From positions 26,350-90,349 of the forward strand of contig JAIEPY010000007.1 in NCBI GenBank assembly GCA_019748155.1: a stretch of DNA of 64,000 nucleotides, in the 5' to 3' direction. Both the position numbers and the translations under genes were made by a program. This stretch comes from Burkholderiales bacterium (GTDB lineage Bacteria > Pseudomonadota > Gammaproteobacteria > Burkholderiales > UBA11063). This document shows positions 57,628 through 64,000 of the stretch, piece after piece (the first letter of the stretch is position 1; each line of letters starts with the position of its first letter). The notes beneath the pieces were generated by a model. It saw only the letters and a program-made list of their open reading frames with translations, was not told where the DNA came from and ran no database searches.

Positions 57628-57963
57628 ATGAAACAATTCAGTAAATTTCTTGAGGAATACCAAGGCGGTATTTTAGATGATACGCTCGGTAAAGAGTTAG
57701 CTAAGTTAACTGAAGCTGTTGGTAAACAAGGCAAAAAAGGTACTATGAGTTTAAGCCTTATTCTTAAACCTGCAGGTAATGGCAAAATGGATTTATCCAT
57801 TTCCTACGCAGCTAAGCCACCAATTGATAATACTGTCAGCGGCTTGATGTTTGTCGATGATGATAACAACTTGGTTGCTGCTGATCCAAATCAGCCAGTA
57901 TTAACCGGAATGCGGATTGTTACTTCTCAGGAAGAGCAGCAACAACCTCGCGAAGCAATTTAA
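57628..57963 (+). CDS. Hypothetical protein preceding the DUF2303 gene
   Basis: 111 aa: MKQFSKFLEEYQGGILDDTL… MSLSLILKPAGNGKMDLSISYAAKPPI. A companion commonly found before DUF2303 genes. β-rich core; function unknown. Confidence 0.65.
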   Translation: MKQFSKFLEEYQGGILDDTLGKELAKLTEAVGKQGKKGTMSLSLILKPAGNGKMDLSISYAAKPPIDNTVSGLMFVDDDNNLVAADPNQPVLTGMRIVTSQEEQQQPREAI

Positions 57964-57983
57964 TTTTAGCGGAAAGGAAAATC

Positions 57984-58847
57984 ATGAGCGCTGAAAAAAA
58001 CATTTTAGAAACTTTTGTCGAACATCAAAACGATGTTGATACTATTCTAAATGTACCTGGAACAGATACACCATTGCTAATTTTGCACAATGGTGATAAA
58101 CAAGCTGTTGATTTGGAAAAGTACCTGAATCAACCCCTGAAGTTACGAACAACTAAAGAGTTTCGCGATATTCGTGGATTCATTGACTATGTGAATGACT
58201 TCAAGGGTGAACATACTGTGATCTTTGCCGGTAGTGAGCAGATTACCGCAATTTTTGATTATCATAAAAAGGATGATCCTCGGTGGTGCAATCATATTGC
58301 TACATTCAAGCTATCAATCTCTAATCGCTGGAAGATTTGGACTGGTGCTCATAATGAGTGGATGCCTCAGAAACGATTCGCTGATTTTCTCGACAGTGGT
58401 TTAAATGAAATTATTGTATCAATCATTAACGGTAAATCAACTCCATCACAGGCAGAAGTTCTTAGCATCGTTAAAAACTTCAGGACTACCCAAACATATG
58501 AATATGATTCAAGCATTGACGAAGGTAGTGAAACTATTGGATTCAAGAAGATTATTCAGGGAGGCTCTTCTAAAACAGAGAAACTGGTATTACCTGAATA
58601 TGTGATGATTGCGTTACAGCCATATGAAGATATTCACGTGATTAATGACCGTTTATCTGAAGACTTACAGTTACCGGCTTATGAACTTAAAGTTAAATTA
58701 AGCTGGATGGTTCAAACCGAAGGTGAGCGCGGTGTCTTGGGCTTTAAAATACAGATTCTAAATGTTGAAAATGTATTGAATAAAACCCTTGAAAAAATCA
58801 AAAATGCCGTCGCAAACCTAACTGAAGTGAAAACCTATATCGGGTAA
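57984..58847 (+). CDS. DUF2303 (YfdQ-like) phage protein
   Basis: 287 aa. Family pattern: RTTKEFRDIRGFIDYVNDFKG…TVIFAG… FDYHK…DPRWCNHIATF…S.RWKIWTGAHNEWMPQKRFADFLD and the late KLSWMVQTEGERGVLGFKIQI. Frequent in early operons of temperate phages; biochemical role unknown. Confidence 0.9.
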   Translation: MSAEKNILETFVEHQNDVDTILNVPGTDTPLLILHNGDKQAVDLEKYLNQPLKLRTTKEFRDIRGFIDYVNDFKGEHTVIFAGSEQITAIFDYHKKDDPRWCNHIATFKLSISNRWKIWTGAHNEWMPQKRFADFLDSGLNEIIVSIINGKSTPSQAEVLSIVKNFRTTQTYEYDSSIDEGSETIGFKKIIQGGSSKTEKLVLPEYVMIALQPYEDIHVINDRLSEDLQLPAYELKVKLSWMVQTEGERGVLGFKIQILNVENVLNKTLEKIKNAVANLTEVKTYIG

Positions 58848-59057
58848 TTAATCTGCTCACCCATGAATTTGAGTGAGCATTTAACACACAGGACATTGAC
58901 TGCAGCGCATTTGTAAAGTGCGCTGTCTTGAATGGCTTGCAAGTGGGCTTATAGATGCTGATTCATAGATAGTCGGTAGCTTTAAGCCCATTTATCCACA
59001 GGTAGCCCACATAAGTTGTGGGTTATTACTTTTGTAATGACTAAAACAGGAAGTTAT
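58848..59057 (+). other. Non-coding segment with four consecutive hairpins
   Basis: gctcac/gtgagc (58855-58880), gcagcgca/tgcgctgt (about 58902-58931), tgggctta/taagccca (about 58945-59000), and cccacat/ttgtggg (about 59007-59024) follow one another. Too many stems for a simple terminator; may be an RNA or a processing site. Confidence 0.55.
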
Positions 59058-59291
59058 ATGACAAATTCACAATTAAAAAAACAAGCACAAAAGCTTTTAA
59101 ATAAATGGCAAAAAACGATAAAAATTGGAGATAGAGTTAAATACTATCCGATTATGGGCGAAGCCAAGTTTCGCGAATATACTGTTCAATCAGAGGCATT
59201 TTTAACTGATGGTGGGATGGGTGCTGGTGTTTTTTTAGAAGGATTTTCTGGGTATGTATGTTTAGATCATCTGGAGTTAATCAATGATTGA
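59058..59291 (+). CDS. Hypothetical early protein
   Basis: 77 aa from ATG 59058 (AGGA 8 nt upstream). KIGDRVKYYPIMGEAKFREYTVQSEAF… GYVCLDHLELI suggests a small SH3-like β-barrel. Unknown. Confidence 0.6.
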   Translation: MTNSQLKKQAQKLLNKWQKTIKIGDRVKYYPIMGEAKFREYTVQSEAFLTDGGMGAGVFLEGFSGYVCLDHLELIND

Positions 59292-59324
59292 AACGGAGTA
59301 ATTAACTAATTTATTGGGGTTACC

Positions 59325-60050
59325 ATGAATGAAAAAGAAAAAGCGCTTGCCAAGATTCAAAAATGTTTGCGGCTAGCTAATAGTACTAATCCACATGAGG
59401 CAGCACAGGCACTTAAACAAGCGTACGCGCTAATGCGTAAGCACAATATTAGTGAGGGAGTAGCGATTGACTGCGGAGATATTACCATCGGCAGTGAATT
59501 AAACGCGACGAATACTAACAAAATTCCTGAATGGTTAAATCACCTAGTCAATGTGATTCAAGATACTTTTTCGGTAGTTGCAACCTGCAGGACTTATTCT
59601 GGTAGTAATTATTATGGATCTCGTACGACATATAAATCAACCATAAAATTTCACGGTGAACGCAGCGATGTTATTATTGCTGAGTATGCTTTTAATTTTT
59701 TATTACGGTTATTACGTAAAAGTAGAAGCGAATATTCTTCACAACTCAGTTCGTTTAAGCGGAATCGGACAAAATTAGCTGATCAATATGCTCAAGGTTG
59801 GTGTATTGGTGTTAATAATGCACTTAGGGATTTACGACGATTTAATCCAGACGAGCAAAAAAAGCAACGCGAAAAAATCAACAACTACATTAATACAGTA
59901 CATGGCGATTTAGATACCAAGAAAATAACCAAGCAAACCGCAACCGACATGACGTCATTAAGAGCTGGGTTTAATGATGGGCAAAAGGTTGAGATTAATC
60001 GCGGGATTAATACTACAGAGCAAACTTATTTGGAGGATAAAACAGCATGA
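59325..60050 (+). CDS. DUF2786-domain protein
   Basis: 241 aa. N-terminus EKALAKIQKCLRLANSTNPHEAAQALKQAYALMRKHNI is DUF2786; the central part (IKFHGERSDVIIAEYAFNFLLRLL… YAQGWCIGVNNAL) is the region that usually follows it. Present in many phages and plasmids; function not known. Confidence 0.87.
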   Translation: MNEKEKALAKIQKCLRLANSTNPHEAAQALKQAYALMRKHNISEGVAIDCGDITIGSELNATNTNKIPEWLNHLVNVIQDTFSVVATCRTYSGSNYYGSRTTYKSTIKFHGERSDVIIAEYAFNFLLRLLRKSRSEYSSQLSSFKRNRTKLADQYAQGWCIGVNNALRDLRRFNPDEQKKQREKINNYINTVHGDLDTKKITKQTATDMTSLRAGFNDGQKVEINRGINTTEQTYLEDKTA

Positions 60051-60415
60051 GAACAATTAAAGACATATTAGCAATAGACCCTAACGCTAGATTTTCGTGT
60101 GATGATGTTGAACACGGCGCGTTTCCAGGTGACGAAATTTTAGAGCAGATTGGTTATTGTGATGAAATTCCTGTGGTTACTTATTGTAAACCAAACTATT
60201 TTGCAATGGACGCTGTTGACATTCTAGAGCGCGAAGCAGAATGCTGGACTGATGCTTATGAAGACTATGAATTACATTATAGTATAGAATTAAAAGCCAA
60301 ACTGCAGGCTGTGCTTGATGAGATTGTCGAGTACGAAAAGGCAGCTAATACTTCTTATTCCTGCGGCGAAGAGTTAGATATTAGCGAGGAATGGAAACAG
60401 TTGAAAGGTGAATGA
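60047..60415 (+). CDS. Hypothetical acidic early protein
   Basis: 122 aa, strongly acidic (MRTIKDILAIDPNARFSCDD… EREAECWTDAYEDYELHY). Overlaps both neighbours by 4 nt. Acidic small early proteins can be host-enzyme inhibitors or DNA mimics, but nothing specific is seen. Confidence 0.55.
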   Translation: MRTIKDILAIDPNARFSCDDVEHGAFPGDEILEQIGYCDEIPVVTYCKPNYFAMDAVDILEREAECWTDAYEDYELHYSIELKAKLQAVLDEIVEYEKAANTSYSCGEELDISEEWKQLKGE

Positions 60416-60846
60416 TGATTATTTTGCTAGACGAAATGATAAATAAAGAACTTATTTATTATTATGATAGAGTTACAGAGAAGCAATATGAACATAAATC
60501 AATAATAGTTGGATTTAGTTATGATTTTAATTATGTTTTCCTTGCCTCAGAGCGACAGTATAAAGGTAGAATTTTCAGTGATTATTTAAAATATCATACT
60601 ATTTTACATAAATGTCATAACTTGGGAATGTCTGTTTTTAGGACATATGTGGGTGGACTTGTGGCAGTTGGAGGTGTTCATAAAGAATTTAAGCAAATAC
60701 AACAAATAATCTTTAATAAACGAGATAGAGAATTATTGTGTAAACAAAATACGTTGCTTAATAAACTTAAACAAATAGACGAAACGAAGCAATCCTATGC
60801 AGATGAAGTTCAACGGCTTAAAGTTTATGAGGTGAATAATGAGTAA
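60412..60846 (+). CDS. Hypothetical early protein
   Basis: 144 aa, β-rich first half (KSIIVGFSYDFNYVFLASERQY) and a C-terminal coiled coil (LLNKLKQIDETKQSYADEVQRL). Unknown. Overlaps the next gene by 8 nt. Confidence 0.55.
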   Translation: MMIILLDEMINKELIYYYDRVTEKQYEHKSIIVGFSYDFNYVFLASERQYKGRIFSDYLKYHTILHKCHNLGMSVFRTYVGGLVAVGGVHKEFKQIQQIIFNKRDRELLCKQNTLLNKLKQIDETKQSYADEVQRLKVYEVNNE

Positions 60847-61021
60847 CACGGGATTTTGGCTTAATACTATTCAAATTGTTCTATTTGCAATACTTGGCGT
60901 TTATAGCACTTTAAAAATGAAAAAAGCAAAAGATAATAAAGATTTGTTTAAAATGCTTGATGAAATGTGTACAAGTATATTAGCTTATTTAGCAATGATG
61001 TTAACGATTTTAATGAGGTAA
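60839..61021 (+). CDS. Small membrane protein
   Basis: 60 aa with two membrane helices (TIQIVLFAILGVYSTL and SILAYLAMMLTILM) and a basic loop between. Unknown. Confidence 0.55.
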   Translation: MSNTGFWLNTIQIVLFAILGVYSTLKMKKAKDNKDLFKMLDEMCTSILAYLAMMLTILMR

Positions 61022-61025
61022 TCTG

Positions 61026-61397
61026 ATGGATGAGTTTATTAATGACTTAGCGGATCAAATTGCAGACTGTGTATACTGTAAAAAATGCCGCAAAGGAATA
61101 ACAATTAATATTAAATCTCTTGGATTTGCACTAGAGCGCTCGCTCGGAAAGAGTGCGTTCAAAATGTTAAAAATTGGGATTCTGCAAGATCAACTAGTGA
61201 CGCTGGGATTTGGATTTGAAAAACGAGATGCCAAATTAGACTTGTATCAAATAAATTCAATGTTTGATAAAAAACATTACCATATTATGTTTTGGAAAGA
61301 TCTTGTATTTGTGCGTGACGAAATATTTTATTACGACTCTCCGACATTTATTCAAGACGTATTAACAAAAGTAAAGGAGTTAATCAACTATGAGTAA
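61026..61397 (+). CDS. Hypothetical early protein
   Basis: 123 aa. CVYCKKCRKG near residues 14-23 is a CxxCxxC-type pair that may bind metal; the rest is unrecognised. Overlaps the next gene by 8 nt. Confidence 0.55.
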   Translation: MDEFINDLADQIADCVYCKKCRKGITINIKSLGFALERSLGKSAFKMLKIGILQDQLVTLGFGFEKRDAKLDLYQINSMFDKKHYHIMFWKDLVFVRDEIFYYDSPTFIQDVLTKVKELINYE

Positions 61398-61605
61398 GAA
61401 TAAAACACCAAAAAGCTGTGAAAACTGTTGTTATTCTAAAAGCGAATTTTGCTCTGAAGCTGGGTATAATCTACTGGTTTGCATTAACGGACTCTCTTGG
61501 GCTTGCGGAGAATATGTTTACCCAAAGTATAAGTGTGAAAGATTCCGGCAGAAGGCACCTAAATCTTGGAAAGTTGGGAAAGCGGGGGTAACTAACCATG
61601 ATTAA
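61390..61605 (+). CDS. Cysteine-rich small protein
   Basis: 71 aa with seven cysteines (CENCCYSKSEFC… LVCINGLSWACGEY… YKCERF). Likely zinc-binding. Overlaps the next gene by 8 nt. Confidence 0.58.
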   Translation: MSKNKTPKSCENCCYSKSEFCSEAGYNLLVCINGLSWACGEYVYPKYKCERFRQKAPKSWKVGKAGVTNHD

Positions 61606-61795
61606 AATATCTACTATCAAAAACGGTGTGACTAATTGCACCTATTGCCAAACTGCAGCAGTTAATCGCCGCATACGGCATTTAACAGATTCAGAGCATG
61701 AGATAGTATCAACCAAACAAGCAACGCTTGCTGAACTAGCTGAGCTAGAAGCGGTTATCACTAAGCCAGCACCGATGAAGCGCAGAAGCAATTAA
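61598..61795 (+). CDS. Hypothetical small protein
   Basis: 65 aa, CTYCQTAAVNRRIRHL near the N-terminus and an Ala/Glu-rich helix. Unknown. Confidence 0.5.
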   Translation: MIKISTIKNGVTNCTYCQTAAVNRRIRHLTDSEHEIVSTKQATLAELAELEAVITKPAPMKRRSN

Positions 61796-61814
61796 TTATT
61801 TTAAGGAAATTATA

Positions 61815-62174
61815 ATGGGAACTAGAGCAAGTATTGTAATTCAGGATAAACATGATACTATATTCTTATATCGTGGGCATGATGGATATCCATCTGAAAC
61901 ATTAACCGACTTACAAAAAACATTAGATAAATATTCTCAATACCTAGATGACGCGGTTAGTATAGCAACATGGATTTTATGGCAACAGAATCAACTAAGC
62001 TCAACGCCAGATTATGAATTAACTTCTTGCTGTCACGGTGATGAAGATTATTTATATCTAATTGATAGTAAAACCAAAAAAGTACAAGCGTATCAGACTC
62101 CGCGCAAAGATGACTGGGAGATACAAAATATAGCAAACATTATTGCTGATTGTAAGAAAATAGAGCATGAGTGA
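61815..62174 (+). CDS. Conserved phage protein (MGTRA… type)
   Basis: 119 aa. MGTRASIVIQDKHDTIFLYRGHDGYP is a recurring start in phage and plasmid proteins of unknown function. AAGGAA precedes ATG. Confidence 0.62.
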   Translation: MGTRASIVIQDKHDTIFLYRGHDGYPSETLTDLQKTLDKYSQYLDDAVSIATWILWQQNQLSSTPDYELTSCCHGDEDYLYLIDSKTKKVQAYQTPRKDDWEIQNIANIIADCKKIEHE

Positions 62175-62246
62175 CATACTAATCGAATACTACAGGTTGC
62201 AGCTAGATGCTGCTATTGAGTTAATGTTAAATTTATGGAGGATATG

Positions 62247-62462
62247 ATGGAAACATATGTAAAATTAGGCTGGATTAAACTAAGTGCGTTTGCAAAACTC
62301 ACTGGAATTAGTGAAATAGCAGTAAAAAGACGTAAAGAAAATGTTAATTATCCTGCTTGGCGAGTTGGTGCAGGAATGGTTAAGCTGCTTAGGGATGGTC
62401 ATTATGTCAACTATGAGGAATATTTAAAATGGGCAGAAAAACAGCCGTCAGTAGCGGCATAA
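62247..62462 (+). CDS. xis: Excisionase
   Basis: 71 aa from ATG 62247 (GGAGG 5 nt upstream). VKLGWIKLSAFAKLTGISEIAVKRRKEN… WRVGAGMVKLLRDGHYVNYEEYLKW is the Xis winged-helix pattern. Overlaps int by 34 nt, so excision and integration genes are coupled. A 26-codon ORF at 62167-62247 before it is too short to judge. Confidence 0.88.
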   Translation: METYVKLGWIKLSAFAKLTGISEIAVKRRKENVNYPAWRVGAGMVKLLRDGHYVNYEEYLKWAEKQPSVAA

Positions 62463-63586
62463 GGGAACGTAACGGACGTATTGAAATAGACTTTTACTAT
62501 GGCGGTGTTCGTTGTCGTGAAACCTTACTACTTGAACCAAACCCTAAGAATCTAAAGTATGCGGCTCAATTAAGAGCCGCTATTCTTTTTGAAATTAGTC
62601 TGAATAAATTTGATTATGCGACATATTTCCCAAGCTCTCAACGAGTGAAGCAATTTGCTACAGCTCAAAGTTTTACAATGGATGAACTATTAAATCGACA
62701 GATTGAGCTTTATACTGGGCGGGAGTCAAACGGCAATATGTCAATTTCAACGCTGCAGGGGTATGTGAACTCAATCCAAGCTCATTTGATACCCTCATTT
62801 GGCAAATATGATATAACCGAGTTAACTCCAATGTTAATTAAAGATTGGATATATTCGCTAAATTGCTCAGCTAAAACAATTCGCAATACCTTAATCCCAT
62901 TGAGTAAGGTTCTCAAAACTGCACTCAATGATAGAGTAATCAAGTCTAATCCACTTGAAGATTTGGACTTAGACGAAATAATAAAGGATATTGCCAAGCC
63001 CTCAATCAGAGAGAAGATAGACCCATTTTCTACCGAAGAAAAAGAGTATTTGATTAATATCGCTACCGGACAGCTAAAAAATATAGTTCAATTCAATTTT
63101 TGGGCTGGGTTGCGCACTGGAGAATTAATAGCTCTACGCTGGCAAGACATTGATCTTGAAAATAGAATAATCCATGTTAAGCATAATATAGTTAGAGGAA
63201 AGGAGAAAGCTCCTAAGACTAAATCTGGAGTTCGTAAAATCATTATGCTGCCACAGGCTGAAATTGCTTTAATTCAGCAGTTTGAAATTACAGGTCGGCA
63301 AAATGATTTTGTATTTCATAATCCTACTTATAACTTGCCATGGGCTAACGACCAAGCAATTCGACAGCAATGGCAAAAATTATTCAAAGATGGTAAAGTG
63401 CGATACAGATATTTTTATCAAACTAGACATACTTATGCAAGCACCCTGTTGACTAATGGTGAAAATATTGCGTGGATTGCTACTCAGCTTGGACATATTA
63501 ACACTGAAATGGTGATAAAAAGCTATGGAAAATTTATACCCGACTCGGGCGTAATTGGAGGCTATAAGATGAAAGGTAATTACTAG
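62429..63586 (+). CDS. int: Prophage integrase (tyrosine recombinase)
   Basis: 385 aa. N-terminal DUF3596-like arm-binding domain (SSGIRERNGRIEIDFYYGGVRCRETL), core-binding helices, and catalytic residues: Arg in GLRTGELIALRW, the YQTRHTYAS box, GH in QLGHINTEM, Tyr in IKSYGKF. It ends 68 nt from attR in the tRNA-Ser gene, so it is the recombinase responsible for this integration. Confidence 0.95.
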   Translation: MGRKTAVSSGIRERNGRIEIDFYYGGVRCRETLLLEPNPKNLKYAAQLRAAILFEISLNKFDYATYFPSSQRVKQFATAQSFTMDELLNRQIELYTGRESNGNMSISTLQGYVNSIQAHLIPSFGKYDITELTPMLIKDWIYSLNCSAKTIRNTLIPLSKVLKTALNDRVIKSNPLEDLDLDEIIKDIAKPSIREKIDPFSTEEKEYLINIATGQLKNIVQFNFWAGLRTGELIALRWQDIDLENRIIHVKHNIVRGKEKAPKTKSGVRKIIMLPQAEIALIQQFEITGRQNDFVFHNPTYNLPWANDQAIRQQWQKLFKDGKVRYRYFYQTRHTYASTLLTNGENIAWIATQLGHINTEMVIKSYGKFIPDSGVIGGYKMKGNY

Positions 63587-63653
63587 CTTTGGTCGCTGTG
63601 TGGTCACTGCATTATTCTGTTTTGCTTTAACTCATTGACTTACTTGGGTTTTA

Positions 63654-63681
63654 TTGGCGGAAAAGGCGGGATTCGAACCCG
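63654..63681. other. attR: 28-bp repeat in the tRNA-Ser 3' end
   Basis: Identical to attL at 13395-13422. The prophage is 13395-63681 and rebuilds an intact tRNA gene on this side. Confidence 0.95.
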
Positions 63682-63744
63682 CGAGACGTTTTACCGTCTG
63701 CTCCCTTTCCAAGGGAGTACCTTCGGCCACTCAGACACTTTTCC
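63655..63744 (-). tRNA. tRNA-Ser (anticodon GGA)
   Basis: 90 nt including CCA (63655-63657). Acceptor stem GGAAAAG/CTTTTCC, anticodon arm CTCCCTTGGAAAGGGAG, long class II variable arm (CAGACGGTAAAACGTCT), T-arm GCGGGTTCGAATCCCGC. Complete cloverleaf by eye. Confidence 0.96.
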
Positions 63745-63927
63745 TGACATAAATACAGGCGTTATTATAAAGCAAGCGCTGTGTCTTCGCTAAAGTTTTT
63801 TAAAATATTTGCTCTCAGGGCTCAAATCTTGCAAAGCTAAACTAAAACTCAGTTTAAATTAATATTTGATGAATAAAAGCGACTTAACGATTAAATACTT
63901 TTAAAAATGTTGGCAATTTGCTATGTA

Positions 63928-64000
63928 ATCGGGTAAGACCGCCCTCACGGGCGGGACTTCCCACACCACCGTACGTGCGTTGTCGCATACGGCGGTTTTA
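63928..64000 (-). mobile_element. 3' end of a group II intron (continues beyond the window)
   Basis: On the minus strand a domain V-like hairpin (CCGCCGTATGCG-acaa-CGCACGTACGGTGG, about 63967-63999) is followed by domain VI-like GTGGGAAGTCCCGCCCGTGAGGGCGG and a terminal ACCCGAT. This layout and the CGTATGCG/CGCACGTACGG stem are characteristic of bacterial group II introns. The 5' part and reverse transcriptase would be right of the window. The stretch 63745-63927 holds no gene I can see. Confidence 0.75.

Noticed and set aside
13395-63681. Two tandem prophages, because of two integrases
   Set aside because: One att repeat pair, one repressor, one replication module, one lysis module and one complete late operon fit a single phage; the second integrase is treated as an oddity.

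Overview
The window is AT-rich DNA from a Gram-negative, probably proteobacterial, chromosome. It holds a prfB gene with the classical autoregulatory frameshift, a Cys-lipoprotein gene, a CCA-encoding tRNA-Ser and a prophage of Gram-negative type (spanin, P2-like tail, lambda-like head). A low-GC betaproteobacterium is possible, but the sequence does not let me name the organism.

Layout. (1) nt 1-11,000 is a chromosomal defence island: a Type ISP-like restriction-modification protein (5' end outside the window), an OLD-family ATPase/TOPRIM nuclease with a KTSC partner, fragments of broken genes (a DUF2130 N-terminus, a second copy of the restriction gene's 3' end, the tail of an AlbA_2-type protein), and a tight operon DUF2971 protein - unknown - DarT - DarG. 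(2) nt 11,258-13,374 is ordinary chromosome: prfB and a lipoprotein gene. (3) nt 13,395-63,681 is a complete-looking 50-kb prophage inserted in the 3' end of tRNA-Ser(GGA), bounded by a 28-bp direct repeat. (4) nt 63,655-63,744 is the intact tRNA-Ser, and at the right edge lies the 3' end of a probable group II intron.

Prophage. Late genes lie on the minus strand from a lambda-like cos site (42,953-43,007) down to the lysis genes. The head is lambda-like (small and large terminase, gpW, portal, ClpP-type protease with nested scaffold, gpD, capsid). The tail is contractile and P2-like (gpZ-like, sheath, tube, E/E' frameshift, tape measure, X, D, V, U, W, J, I, fibre). Two conversion genes, a TauE-like permease and a trypsin-fold protein without its catalytic triad, lie next to attL. 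The immunity region has an S24 repressor, a divergent replication operon (O-like protein with an iteron origin inside the gene, DnaC-like loader, DNA methyltransferase) and a rightward early operon whose leader contains an rrn-type boxA. That early operon encodes ParM/ParR-like proteins, a DUF2303 protein, many small proteins, excisionase and integrase.

The most unusual content is RNA-based. Three antirepressor-like regulators (Bro-N, KilA-N and Rha types) each follow a ~200-nt structured leader like the phage P1 C4 antisense RNA. Each leader has two antisense boxes that match sequences beside the start codon, and the boxes differ between copies while complementarity is kept, so each leader appears matched to its own gene. 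Each regulator is followed by a tiny ORF of a shared family. Two further loci look like paralogous type I toxin-antitoxin modules: a 32-residue hydrophobic peptide whose mRNA is covered by a convergently transcribed antisense RNA. The prophage also carries two BrnT/BrnA pairs, a HEPN protein, a YidD homologue, a second complete integrase next to cos, and a pair of related 24-bp palindromes.
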